Assembly: GCF_000422865.1 (NCBI RefSeq)
Contig: NZ_AUGW01000022.1
Span: forward strand, 1 to 57,964
Source of the DNA: Oceanospirillum maris DSM 6286
GTDB taxonomy: Bacteria; Pseudomonadota; Gammaproteobacteria; Pseudomonadales; Halomonadaceae
Direction of reading: 5' to 3'
Length of the DNA stretch: 57,964 bases
Shown here: positions 18,353 through 27,265 of the stretch, one piece after another
Layout of the letters: each line of letters begins with the position of its first letter
How positions within the stretch are numbered: the first letter of the stretch is position 1
The notes under the pieces: generated by a model
The model's input: only the letters and a program-made list of their open reading frames with translations
Told to the model about the DNA's origin: nothing
Database searches by the model: none
Position numbers and translations under genes: made by a program

Positions 18353-20242
18353 ATGAGTCTGAATCTCTCATTACGTCAAAAACTTATCACTGTTGTACTG
18401 GTTGTTGTTATGGGAATTAGTGCTATCGGCATCTATTCCATTGTTAGTTTGAACCTACTGGCGGGAGCCTCTGAGCACGTTATAAGCTTAGGGCGCGTCG
18501 CGCAGACAGTCACTAACCTTGAAGTTCAATTACTGCAATTTGCGAAACTACGAGAAACAGCCAACGAAGACACCATCACTCAAATCGATAGCAAGCTTGT
18601 CGATTTAAGAAACAACGGTGTTAATCAGCTTAATACCGCCGCCCGAGATGTCCATGATCAGCGTGCAAAAACGCTATTAACGGAGACAACAAGAACCATA
18701 GCGCCTTATCTTGAGTCTCTAGACCAGTGGGTACAGCTACGTAAGGCTTATGGCTTAAATGGCCACAGCGGAGCCTTAGGCACACTGGATAAAGATGCTG
18801 TCGCCCTACTGGGTGAGATTGAAGTATTTGGCTCTTTTGCCGCGCGATTACGTGAAGTTCGTGCTAAAGAGAAGGACTTTTTGATCTACCCAACAAAAGA
18901 GCAACGCTCTATTGTTCAAGCGTCTCTGGACCAACTGCGAACCGATATAAGAGCGATGGCCTTTGACGATATCTTTTTTCCCTTTGTGGATAAGTATGAG
19001 GCCTCGCTGCACAGCGTTATGACTCAAAGAAGCAAACTTGCCGCATTGGATAAAGATCTCTCCATTTTCCGCCAAAAAATCTCAGATCAAATGCAACAAA
19101 GTACCGATTACTTGCAAAATAATCTGCTTGTTCACGCACAACAACATGTCGAAGAAGCAACAGATACTGCTCGCTGGTCAATTACCTTAGGGAGCGCCCT
19201 TTTAGCCCTGGCCATTGGTGCTATCGTGTCCTCTGTTGCACTGTCTATCTCTCGTAATATTAAGCAGATTCTTGACGTACTCAGTAATATTGCCAAAGGG
19301 GATTTAACCCACAAGCTGGTGGAAAAAGGTAACGCACAGGATGAGTTTCGTCATCTGGCCGCAGCCTCTAACACAATGGGTAGTAGCTTAAACGATGTGA
19401 TTCGACACTTGGTTCAGAGTAACCATGAGTTAAAAAACACAGCAGATAGCATGGACTCTTCTGTACAGCAGATTGTCGATGGCAGCTCATCTATCTCCTC
19501 ACGAAGCAACTCTCTGGTGGCCGCGACAGAAGAGATTAGCGCCACCATAGATCAAGTGGCATATACCACTCAGCATGTGAGCGATGCCGCTAATGCCGCC
19601 TTTGAAACTGCCCATGAAGGTTCCCAGGTCATCAGCCAAGCGATTCAATCCCTTGCGGATGTCGCTGAGGTTGTGGATCAAGCCAGTAGCTCGGTAGAGG
19701 CCCTAGGGGCACGTTCTAAAGAGATTGATATGGTGATCGATCTTATTGTGGGTGTTGCCGAACAAACTAACTTGCTCGCACTAAATGCTGCCATTGAAGC
19801 CGCTCGGGCCGGTGAACACGGCCGTGGTTTTGCCGTTGTTGCCGACGAGGTTAGAACACTTGCAGAGCAAACTGTAAAAGCGACAAGTGAGATCACAGGT
19901 AAAGTCGAAGCGATTCAACAGGAAACCCAAGGGGTGATCAGCGCGATGAAGCAAAGTCGAAGTCGCGTGGAACAGGGCCGAGCCTTAGGTGACCAAGCGA
20001 TTGAAGCGGTGCATGCTATCGAGCAACAAACCCGCGAAGCCTCCAATCAAACCCAAGAGATTATGAATGCGGTTAGAGAGGTGGCAGAGACAACCCGTCA
20101 AATGGCTCAGGACATGGATCATATCGCCCATGAGATAGACCAGAACCATGAAGCGACGGCACAGATCGTATCAGCCAGCCAAGCGGTTCACGACCGCGCA
20201 GCCCAGCTTGAAGCGTTAAGTGCAAGGTTTCGTATCCTTTAA
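18353..20242 (+). CDS. Methyl-accepting chemotaxis protein (large helical sensor)
   Basis: This is a transmembrane chemoreceptor of 629 residues. A first membrane segment (about 10-33) precedes a periplasmic region of about 245 residues, predicted helical. That length fits helical bimodular (HBM-like) sensors better than the common four-helix bundle. A second membrane segment (about 280-300), a HAMP domain, and the cytoplasmic signalling domain follow. The hairpin tip [18 protein letters not shown] is near residue 468. It begins 192 bases after dld with GGAGCC as ribosome site. Its place after the lactate genes suggests a role in taxis toward the transported acid; this is inference only. Confidence 0.93.
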   Translation: MSLNLSLRQKLITVVLVVVMGISAIGIYSIVSLNLLAGASEHVISLGRVAQTVTNLEVQLLQFAKLRETANEDTITQIDSKLVDLRNNGVNQLNTAARDVHDQRAKTLLTETTRTIAPYLESLDQWVQLRKAYGLNGHSGALGTLDKDAVALLGEIEVFGSFAARLREVRAKEKDFLIYPTKEQRSIVQASLDQLRTDIRAMAFDDIFFPFVDKYEASLHSVMTQRSKLAALDKDLSIFRQKISDQMQQSTDYLQNNLLVHAQQHVEEATDTARWSITLGSALLALAIGAIVSSVALSISRNIKQILDVLSNIAKGDLTHKLVEKGNAQDEFRHLAAASNTMGSSLNDVIRHLVQSNHELKNTADSMDSSVQQIVDGSSSISSRSNSLVAATEEISATIDQVAYTTQHVSDAANAAFETAHEGSQVISQAIQSLADVAEVVDQASSSVEALGARSKEIDMVIDLIVGVAEQTNLLALNAAIEAARAGEHGRGFAVVADEVRTLAEQTVKATSEITGKVEAIQQETQGVISAMKQSRSRVEQGRALGDQAIEAVHAIEQQTREASNQTQEIMNAVREVAETTRQMAQDMDHIAHEIDQNHEATAQIVSASQAVHDRAAQLEALSARFRIL

Positions 20243-20284
20243 GCCCTAAACAGGGCTTATGCAGACCTATAGAAAAGGTGATAT

Positions 20285-20776
20285 ATGCTTCCAGAAATCA
20301 GCACCATTGTTTATGCCACAACCCTTGGCAAAAATACCCGCCCCGTATTCCGTCATGCGGTGAAACTGGCTCGAACCTACAACGCCCGTATTATTATGGT
20401 ACATGCGTTAGAGCCGGTGAGTGAATTTGGCCATGCCATTATTGAGCATTACCTGCCCAAAGAAGCACTGGAAGAGATCCATGATGAAGGTATGACTCGG
20501 GTTCGTGACACCATGGAAGCTCGGGTTGCTAAGTTTCGTGATGAAGAGCTTGAGAACCTTCCAGATGGAGATCAATTAAATATTGATATTCTGGTAGAAG
20601 AATCCAACCCTTCTGAGCTGGTTTTAAAAGTGGCTAAAGCTGAACAAGCGGATCTGATTGTGATCGGCTCGCACAGCCATCACGGCATATTTGGACAAAA
20701 ACTTCTGGGAGACACCGCTCAACAGATCGGAATGCACTCTAAGATTCCGGTACTTCTCGTACCAAATGATCAATAA
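20285..20776 (+). CDS. Universal stress protein, UspA family
   Basis: A single-domain Usp of 163 residues. It has the alpha/beta ATP-binding fold with the motif VIGSHSHHGIFGQKLLGDTA near residues 133-152, close to the G-2x-G-9x-G signature of the nucleotide-binding type. It starts with ATG at 20285 after AAAAGGTG, 42 bases after the chemoreceptor, and ends in a terminator, so it probably closes the upstream transcription unit. Its exact role (stress survival, motility or adhesion) cannot be read from sequence. Confidence 0.92.
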   Translation: MLPEISTIVYATTLGKNTRPVFRHAVKLARTYNARIIMVHALEPVSEFGHAIIEHYLPKEALEEIHDEGMTRVRDTMEARVAKFRDEELENLPDGDQLNIDILVEESNPSELVLKVAKAEQADLIVIGSHSHHGIFGQKLLGDTAQQIGMHSKIPVLLVPNDQ

Positions 20777-20790
20777 CCAAATGATCAATA
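20761..20790 (+). repeat. Exact 15-bp duplication across the uspA-family stop codon
   Basis: ACCAAATGATCAATA occurs twice, back to back. The first copy encodes the last residues and leads into the TAA stop. Confidence 0.85.
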
Positions 20791-20832
20791 ACTAGCGCTG
20801 CTCGCTTATTCGCTGGAATTTAATCTATTTTC

Positions 20833-20857
20833 AGGGACTTTTTTAGTCCCTTTTTTT
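20833..20857 (+). terminator. Rho-independent terminator after the universal stress gene
   Basis: AGGGACT pairs with AGTCCCT across a T-rich loop, followed by a T-run (20852-20857). Confidence 0.85.
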
Positions 20858-20894
20858 GTGCAGGCTATTAAGCCTAGGTTCAAGGAGAGGTTCT

Positions 20895-21770
20895 GTGCTC
20901 ATTGAGAAGTTACTGCTAACGGTTTTTCCACTGTTCTTAGTGGTTGCCATTGGCGCATTTTATGGTCGTTGGAAACATACCGATATCTCTGCCGCCAACC
21001 GGATGAATATGGATGTTTTTGTACCGGCGCTGGTGTTCTCAGTACTGGCAGATAAGTCTTTTGATATGGTCGCCTACCACGATTTAGCACTGGCGTCTGC
21101 ATTAGTCGTGCTGGGGTCGGGTATCATTCTTCTGCCCCTAATAAAACTTTTAGGCTGGAATCTGAAAACCTTTATCCCGCCGATGATGTTTAATAATACC
21201 GGCAATATGGGCATTCCGCTGATCGTACTGGCCTTTGGTGAATCCGCCCTACCGGCGGCAGTCATGGTCTTTATTGTTGAGATGCTGCTGCACTTTAGTA
21301 TCGGGCTTTATATTCTTGATCACAAAACCAAGCTCAGCGCGATGTTGAAAATGCCCGTGGTACAGGCCACTATTCTGGGCTTTGCCTTCAGTATTATGGG
21401 CTGGTCATTACCAGAATCCATTGCCATCCCGATGGATATGCTAGGACAGATCTCCATTCCATTGATGCTATTTACCCTAGGTGTACGCCTGCTATCTGTA
21501 GATCTTTCCGATTGGAAAATGGGATTAACAGGGGCAATCTTATGCCCGCTATCAGGGCTACTAATGGCTTGGGCCGCTACCTTTATCTGGACATTTGATA
21601 GCCAGCAATTAGCGGTACTCTTTATCTTCAGCGTACTACCACCCGCCGTTCTCAACTATATGATCGCCGAACAATTTAATCAGGAACCGGCCCGCGTCGC
21701 CTCTATCGTACTGCTGGGTAACTTCGCCAGTGTTATCACCTTGCCACTGGTACTAGCGTGGGTGTTGTAA
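20895..21770 (+). CDS. AEC-family permease (auxin efflux carrier/malonate type)
   Basis: An inner-membrane permease of 291 residues with about ten hydrophobic segments in two halves, as in AEC transporters. The motif FNNTGNMGIPLIVLAFGE near residue 100 is characteristic of the first half, and VLPPAVLNYMIAEQF of the second. Members export or import small carboxylates such as malonate or malate; the substrate here is unknown. The GTG at 20895 follows AAGGAGAGG at a good distance. A longer frame would begin at a TTG inside the preceding terminator and is unlikely. The neighbouring carboxylate genes fit a carboxylate substrate. Confidence 0.85.
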   Translation: MLIEKLLLTVFPLFLVVAIGAFYGRWKHTDISAANRMNMDVFVPALVFSVLADKSFDMVAYHDLALASALVVLGSGIILLPLIKLLGWNLKTFIPPMMFNNTGNMGIPLIVLAFGESALPAAVMVFIVEMLLHFSIGLYILDHKTKLSAMLKMPVVQATILGFAFSIMGWSLPESIAIPMDMLGQISIPLMLFTLGVRLLSVDLSDWKMGLTGAILCPLSGLLMAWAATFIWTFDSQQLAVLFIFSVLPPAVLNYMIAEQFNQEPARVASIVLLGNFASVITLPLVLAWVL

Positions 21771-21792
21771 AGCACTAGTTGTAAAGCACTAG
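21765..21792 (+). repeat. Exact 14-bp duplication across the AEC permease stop codon
   Basis: TTGTAAAGCACTAG occurs twice in tandem. The first copy contains the TAA stop. A 14-base palindrome (TAGTGCATGCACTA, 21794-21807) follows. Confidence 0.85.
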
Positions 21793-21825
21793 ATAGTGCA
21801 TGCACTACAGGTAGGCTTAAAGCGG

Positions 21826-22521
21826 TTACTGACGAATTCGGTAGCCGTGCTTTTGCATCGTATGAATAATATCTTTATTACCAATTTTACGTCGTATGCG
21901 ATGAATTAATACCGCTATAGTCTCTGGCGATGAGTCAAACTGGCCATCATCAATGGCGTCCATAAGCATCATTTTGCTGACGTAGGCTCCCTGGGCACGC
22001 AAGAGGGTCAGGAGAACTTTGTACTCAGACTGCGTCAAGTAAACTTCACCACCGCTCTCTGACTGTAGACTGCAGGTCTTCTCTGAAAGGAGCCAGCTCC
22101 CCAGCTTCCATCCATTTTTATTTGTGGCTTGGTTTAAACCTTCCTGTTTATTATTCATCCGCCGTAGAAAGTTCCGAGTGCGAATCAGAAGCTCCTGCGT
22201 ATCAAAAGGCTTAACGATGTAATCATCAGCGCCCATTTCCAAAGCTGCTAAGCGCGTTTCTCGGTCAGCACGGCCAGAAACAACAAACAAAGGTACATCG
22301 CTTTTTAGCCTAATTTTTCTCAGAAGAACCAAGCCATCTTCATCCACCAGATTCAGATCCAGTAGAATCAAATGGTAGTCTCGTTCCTTCCAGATAGAAA
22401 AAAACGCATCAACACCCTCTGCTTCATCAACATCAAAGCCCTGCAGCCTAAAAATTTCAACAAGAAGGCTACGTAGTGTCATGTCATCTTCCACGATGAT
22501 AATGCGGAACTTTTCAGTCAT
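21826..22521 (-). CDS. OmpR-family response regulator
   Basis: A two-domain regulator of 231 residues. The receiver domain (about 1-120) keeps all key residues: the acidic pair VEDD, the phospho-acceptor Asp in LILLDLNL near residue 55, Ser in VVSGRA, and the Lys in IVKPFD. A winged-helix domain (about 135-231) ends in a typical IHRIRRKIG-x-HGYRIR block. The start ATG overlaps the end of the upstream kinase gene by 8 bases, so the two were made together. The regulator is intact although its kinase partner is degenerate. Its target genes are unknown. Confidence 0.93.
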   Translation of the reverse strand: MTEKFRIIIVEDDMTLRSLLVEIFRLQGFDVDEAEGVDAFFSIWKERDYHLILLDLNLVDEDGLVLLRKIRLKSDVPLFVVSGRADRETRLAALEMGADDYIVKPFDTQELLIRTRNFLRRMNNKQEGLNQATNKNGWKLGSWLLSEKTCSLQSESGGEVYLTQSEYKVLLTLLRAQGAYVSKMMLMDAIDDGQFDSSPETIAVLIHRIRRKIGNKDIIHTMQKHGYRIRQ

Positions 22522-24564
22522 TTAATGAAACCTTCTTCTTACCCGTTGGCAAGGTGACAATAAAGCTAGCGCCTTGTTCTATGCACATATAATCCAGAGT
22601 CCCCCCCAGCCGTTTGACTGCAAGTCCAGCCATATAAAGCCCTCCGGTTTTACTTTTACCGTATGGCCGTTTTAGCTCGTCAGAAAGTTCAGGGTTCAAC
22701 TGCGCTCCTGTTATACCAATGATGATGTAAATACGATCGATGGAGACTTGAGACTCTAAAGATATTTTTTTACTTGGGGCGTTTGCAGTACAACCGTATC
22801 AATCAAATTCTGCAGTACCATTTTGAGTATATCCGCATCAATATCCAAAGAGACTGTTTCCATCGCTTGAAATTGAAGATCTCTGTCGTTGTACATTCTG
22901 CGCAAATTCTCTGCGAGCTGAAGCAGCCAAGTATTAAGGTCGATATTAACGCTACTGGGCTGCCACTTCTCATCCGCAAGACGTTGATCCCAAAGACTGG
23001 TATCAACCAAAGCCGTTAGCCGCTGCTTAGCGCCTCTAATTCTTTCAAGCCATTGCAAGCGAGTGGTGTACTCCGTTCTATCCGACATACTCAATAACGT
23101 AATGGCCCCATCGATAACCGACAGAGGGCTACGAAATTCATTAGAGACCATTCGTAAAAAATCTTGCTGGGTTTCACGAATCCGGCTCTCTTGCCGAAGG
23201 CTTTTCTGTAACTCTGCTTGCAGCAAAAGATTTCTATCATTTGTTTCTTTAAGTTTTTTATTACTCAGAAGCAGCTCTTCTGTTCTTTTCTTTATGCGGT
23301 ACTCCAGTGTTTTTTCTGATTCTTTTAGCGAGAAAAATATTTGTAAATGAACCATAAACTGCACAGAGAACAAATGAATTAATGTGCCAATGTAAATAGC
23401 ATTATCAGACCAAAAATTATGCGATATCAATCCTTGAGACCTAATAACATGCAAAATAAGACCTACTGCCAAAATCCCATAGATAAAGAAACAATAACCA
23501 CCTAACTTATATTTTTTCTGCTGGATACGGTACAGTGAAAAAACAACTGAAAAAATGATTAAAATGACAATATAGATATGAGAAAAATAATTCCCAAAAA
23601 CCTTATACTCTGTCAATGAGAGCAGTAAGCATAACCCAGAAACAATGCCTGTTATATAAATATAATCTCGGGTTAATCTAGGATGATCCTGATTCATCTG
23701 TGTTAGCTGAACAAACAAAAGTCCGAAAAATATCATACTGGAAAAAATAGAGGCATTGGCTACAAAATCAGAGAAATATGGCCAAGAAGGCGCTGTCAGC
23801 CAACCCAGATACCCAGAACTGGCTAACTGGAAGCTAAACTGAGAAAAAACATAAAGCGTATAATATTTATACAACTTACTCTTTAATGGTAATGAATATA
23901 TAAGACCAGAAAAGGTAATAGTTGCCAATAATATGAGATAGGCAGACATGTAGAAATTATCTTTTTGTGTCTGTAGTAAAAATGCTTCTTTTTTCCAAAG
24001 ATGTATATCTGCGGATAAGGGGTCAGCGCTTGATATTCTCAACAAAAAAACCCGCTCCTCCCCTGGCTCCAGCGTAATAGGCAGTATGAGTTGGGGTAGG
24101 TTGATCGGGCGCTGATCAGTTGGAATAAGGTCACCGGTCCTGATTGTCTGTAGCTTGCTCTTGGCATCAATCCAATACAGTTGAATATCATCCGTAAAAG
24201 CAGGAGCAATATCGAGCATACATAGGCAAGCTTCACTTAGATGAGATCTTATTGTAAAACGAACCCACTGCGGCTGATTCTTAAACCCCCACACAGGTAC
24301 ATTTAAAGAATGGCTGAAAAGACTATCATCTTCAAATAGCTGGGGAATACTGACATCGGTGTTATCTTGAGCAACATCAAGATATCCTTTTAATGCCCAG
24401 TGACTTTTTTCAGAATAGAGATCAAGTACCGGTGCTTCAGAGGCATTAGCCGTTACAGCCAAAAATAGGAAATAAAACCCGACACAAAGCCATCTAAACA
24501 TTAAATACTTTGAGATACTACTCTTTAATTTTATCATTTTTTTCGTTGCAAAATAAATCATCAA
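22514..24564 (-). pseudogene. 7TMR-DISM sensor kinase, degenerate and frameshifted
   Basis: The N-terminus has a signal segment (about 20-40), then a 7TMR-DISMED2-like extracellular domain (about 45-190), seven membrane helices (about 200-400), a coiled coil and a HisKA-like segment. In the usual HisKA motif the phospho-acceptor His is replaced by Asn (FLRMVSNEFRSPLSVI, codon 23140-23142, near residue 474). The ATPase part is also atypical: the N-box reads NLIDTVV, no D-x-G-x-G motif is visible, and the G2 region is GGLYMAGLAVK. The frame then shifts in a run of seven A's (22765-22771 on the complement). Eight would join it to the remaining 61-plus residues, giving about 683. The end overlaps the response-regulator gene. 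Even unshifted it probably could not autophosphorylate. Confidence 0.8.
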
Positions 24565-24848
24565 TAGTAGAGAACGTTGGTTTTTTATCTATAAAAACCA
24601 TAAAAAATACAGTGTGTTATTAAGTATGCGGCATCATTCCTCACTAGAAAGCTATTGATTACGCAGCGTAAATTATTAATAGCACTATTCATCTGCAACA
24701 TAACTTAATTTCGCATCGCAGATCGGTTAAAGCGCAATACAATAAGAAGACTGTGAGTTCATAAGTGTATCCTTTGCCCAATTTTATTGGCGCACAGGAT
24801 ACTCTTTATCACCCCCCATCCGCTTAACAGGCTATTGATGAGTTATTA

Positions 24849-24980
24849 ATGAGTTATTTCAAGAAGAATAAGCCCTATAAACAGATACTGGTTTTTGTGC
24901 CAGTGCTATTGTCAGGCTGCCAGTGGAGAACAAAGTATCAGCCACAAAAAAACCCGCTCCGACCTTTAGCGTTACACTAA
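24849..24980 (+). CDS. Possible small lipoprotein (43 residues)
   Basis: An ATG at 24849 opens 43 codons with a short Lys-rich start, a hydrophobic stretch ILVFVPVLLSGC with a good lipobox (Leu-Ser-Gly-Cys, Cys at residue 24), and a basic tail. The stop is inside the stem of the fabB terminator. I see no strong ribosome site; an ATG 12 bases upstream in the same 11-bp repeat leads to an immediate stop. It resembles small outer-membrane lipoproteins in design but no family was recognised. It could be a chance frame. Confidence 0.35.
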   Translation: MSYFKKNKPYKQILVFVPVLLSGCQWRTKYQPQKNPLRPLALH

Positions 24981-24997
24981 AGGTCGTGCGGGTTTTT
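24946..24997. terminator. Bidirectional terminator between the small lipoprotein frame and fabB
   Basis: CCCGC and CGACCTTTAG pair with CTAAAGGTCG and GCGGG. The stem is flanked by A-run and T-run, so it can stop transcription from either side. It mainly serves fabB on the minus strand. Confidence 0.8.
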
Positions 24998-25033
24998 GAT
25001 GCTTTGTTAGACGCTATTAATCAGCCAAGCTGA

Positions 25034-26263
25034 TTAACCTTCATAACGCTGCATAATCAAGGTGGCGTTGGTGCCACCAAAGCCGAAGCTGTTGGACATG
25101 ACGCGATTCAGGGTTACATCTTCCCGTAGCTCTGTCACGATATCCAAGCCTTGTGCTTGTTCATCCAGCTCATCGACGTTGGCCGATGCGGTGATAAAGT
25201 TGTTATGCATCATCAGCAGGCTATAGATCGCTTCCTGTACGCCGGTAGCGCCCAGTGAGTGACCCGTCAAAGACTTAGTGGAACTCATTGCTGGGGTCTT
25301 GTCGCCGTCTTCTTTGCAGAATACCGCTCGAACCGCCTTAAGTTCAGCAACATCTCCAACAGGCGTCGAGGTGCCGTGGGTGTTGATGTAATCAACATCA
25401 CCGTCAACCGTTGCCAGCGCCTGTTCCATACAACGCTGGGCGCCTTCACCAGATGGGGCTACCATATCGTAGCCGTCAGAGGTCGCACCATAGCCAACCA
25501 CTTCAGCATAGATTTTAGCGCCACGGGCTTTAGCGTGTTCCAGCTCTTCCAGAACCAGCATGCCGCCGCCGCCTGCGATAACAAAACCATCACGGTTAGC
25601 ATCATAGGCACGGGAAGCTTTTTCAGGGGTGTCGTTATACTTGGTAGACAGCGCACCCATAGCATCAAACAAACAGCTTAGTGTCCAATGCTCTTCTTCG
25701 CCGCCACCGGCAAACACAACATCTTGTTTACCCATCTGAATCTGTTCAACACCGGCACCAATACAGTGAGCACTGGTCGCGCAAGCAGAAGAGATTGAAT
25801 AGTTCACACCCTTGATCTTAAACGGCGTTGCCAAGCAAGCAGAAACAGTACTGCCCATGGTGCGTGTAACGCGGTATGGGCCAACACGACGTAAGCCTTT
25901 CTCACGTAGAATATCAGCGGCTTCAACTTGGTCGGCAGATGATGCGCCACCAGAACCTGCAATTAGGCCGGTACGTACATTAGAAACCTGATCTTCACTT
26001 AAACCTGAATCTGCAATCGCTTGCTGCATAGACAGATAAGCAAAACCTGCCGCATCGCCCATAAAGCGCTTCAGCTTACGGTCGATCATCTCATCGAGAT
26101 TGATATCCACAGAACCTGAAACATGGCTGCGGAAACCGCGATCACGGTATTCTTCATTGAATTTAATACCAGAGCGACCCTGACGCAGGGACTCAAGCAC
26201 GGAGGCAATGTCATTACCTAGGCAAGAGACAATGCCCATTCCGGTTACAACTACACGTCTCAT
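25034..26263 (-). CDS. fabB: 3-oxoacyl-ACP synthase I (FabB)
   Basis: This condensing enzyme elongates unsaturated fatty acids. The 409 residues have the catalytic triad in its usual context: Cys in [10 protein letters not shown] near 163, His in [11 protein letters not shown] near 298, and His in [13 protein letters not shown] near 333. The order after fabA (15-base gap) is the standard anaerobic unsaturated fatty acid operon of gammaproteobacteria. The start is the ATG at 26263. Confidence 0.97.
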   Translation of the reverse strand: MRRVVVTGMGIVSCLGNDIASVLESLRQGRSGIKFNEEYRDRGFRSHVSGSVDINLDEMIDRKLKRFMGDAAGFAYLSMQQAIADSGLSEDQVSNVRTGLIAGSGGASSADQVEAADILREKGLRRVGPYRVTRTMGSTVSACLATPFKIKGVNYSISSACATSAHCIGAGVEQIQMGKQDVVFAGGGEEEHWTLSCLFDAMGALSTKYNDTPEKASRAYDANRDGFVIAGGGGMLVLEELEHAKARGAKIYAEVVGYGATSDGYDMVAPSGEGAQRCMEQALATVDGDVDYINTHGTSTPVGDVAELKAVRAVFCKEDGDKTPAMSSTKSLTGHSLGATGVQEAIYSLLMMHNNFITASANVDELDEQAQGLDIVTELREDVTLNRVMSNSFGFGGTNATLIMQRYEG

Positions 26264-26278
26264 GGTTAGCCCTCTGTC

Positions 26279-26794
26279 TTAGAAGTTATCCGTCGATGTA
26301 AACAAACCGACACGCAGATCTTTTGCAGTGTAGATTTCGCGACCATCAACCGATACCGAGCCATCAGCAATACCGAGGCACAGTTTACGGGAGATCACGC
26401 GTTTTATAGTGATCTTGTACGTCACTAGTTTAGCCGTTGGTAGAATTTGGCCAGTGAATTTTACTTCACCACTACCCAGCGCACGACCTTTACCAGCATT
26501 GCCTAACCAACCAAGGTGAAAACCGACCAGCTGCCACATGGCGTCAAGGCCTAAACAGCCTGGCATTACGGGATCGCCTGGGAAGTGGCAGTCAAAGAAC
26601 CAAAGATCAGGCGTAATATCTAGCTCAGCGATAATTTCGCCTTTACCATGCTCACCGCCATCTTCGGTGATGCTTACGATACGATCCAGCATAAGCATAT
26701 TAGGCGCAGGCAGTTGAGCATTGCCTGGACCAAATAGCTCCCCTTGGCTGCATTGCAGCAACTCTTCACGGTTGTAAGAATTTTGCTTGGTCAC
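26279..26794 (-). CDS. fabA: 3-hydroxydecanoyl-ACP dehydratase/isomerase (FabA)
   Basis: FabA dehydrates 3-hydroxydecanoyl-ACP and isomerises the product, the step that commits chains to unsaturated fatty acids. The 171 residues are the standard length. The hot-dog active site is clear: His in [15 protein letters not shown] near residue 71 and Asp in LGLDAMWQL near 85. It forms an operon with fabB, which starts 15 bases downstream. Confidence 0.98.
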   Translation of the reverse strand: MTKQNSYNREELLQCSQGELFGPGNAQLPAPNMLMLDRIVSITEDGGEHGKGEIIAELDITPDLWFFDCHFPGDPVMPGCLGLDAMWQLVGFHLGWLGNAGKGRALGSGEVKFTGQILPTAKLVTYKITIKRVISRKLCLGIADGSVSVDGREIYTAKDLRVGLFTSTDNF

Positions 26795-26854
26795 AGAAAA
26801 AATCCAGTGGTTGTTATTCGAATTCTGTCAGAAATATTCGCGCATAGTCTAAAT

Positions 26855-26875
26855 CGTGCGAGGGTATATTGCACG
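26855..26875. promoter_or_regulatory. Inverted repeat in the fabA promoter region
   Basis: CGTGC and GCACG are separated by 11 bases and overlap a possible minus-strand promoter (TTGACG about 17 bases before TACCCT). It could be an operator for a fatty-acid regulator of the FabR/FadR/DesT kind. Which one is not known. Confidence 0.35.
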
Positions 26876-27040
26876 TTTACCCCGTCAATAAATGATCATA
26901 TTAAATACCTAACAGAGATTAACACAATAAAATAGCGTCTTGAGACCATAGAATAGACTGCTTTATGTGTAAATTTGCTATAATTCGGCAATTTTTATTT
27001 TGGCAGCCCTACAGAATAGGGCACCATTATTTAGCGCGTA

Positions 27041-27106
27041 TTTAGCAAGAATGGTCATCAGGTTTAACAAGAACGGACATCGGGTTTAGTAAAAGCAGAC
27101 ATCCAA
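27041..27106. repeat. 22-bp imperfect direct repeat, three copies
   Basis: Three adjacent units share the pattern TTTAnnAAnAnnGnnCATCnn. They lie 160-225 bases before the ATG of the Aer-like receptor. Confidence 0.75.
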
Positions 27107-27265
27107 TCAGGCTATTTCTGTATTGATGGCAGAGACTTATCTGAAAAGTGCTTAATCTTAAACAAGTACTTGTTTGGCAGAAGGGCTTCCCTTGTCAGTC
27201 AGTATAAGCGTCACAAAAGCTCGGCCATATTACCTCTGGCATTAAGAGCTCGTACAAGGTGCGGT

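Larger units (their letters stand above)
24565..25033. other. Region between the degenerate kinase and fabB
   Basis: These 469 bases hold the AT-rich promoter region of the kinase gene (minus strand), a possible small lipoprotein gene (24849-24980), an 11-bp tandem repeat at 24838-24859 just at its start, and the two-way terminator of fabB. Nothing else was recognised. Confidence 0.5.
26795..27265. other. Divergent region between fabA and the Aer-like receptor
   Basis: These 471 bases hold the fabA promoter region, with an inverted repeat CGTGC-N11-GCACG, and a threefold 22-bp direct repeat nearer the receptor gene. A longer frame reaching to 27170 has no support as coding sequence. Confidence 0.5.

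Noticed and set aside
21794-21807. A 14-base perfect palindrome after the AEC permease gene
   Set aside because: It has no T-run and no second copy that I found. It may be a chance result of the adjacent tandem duplication.
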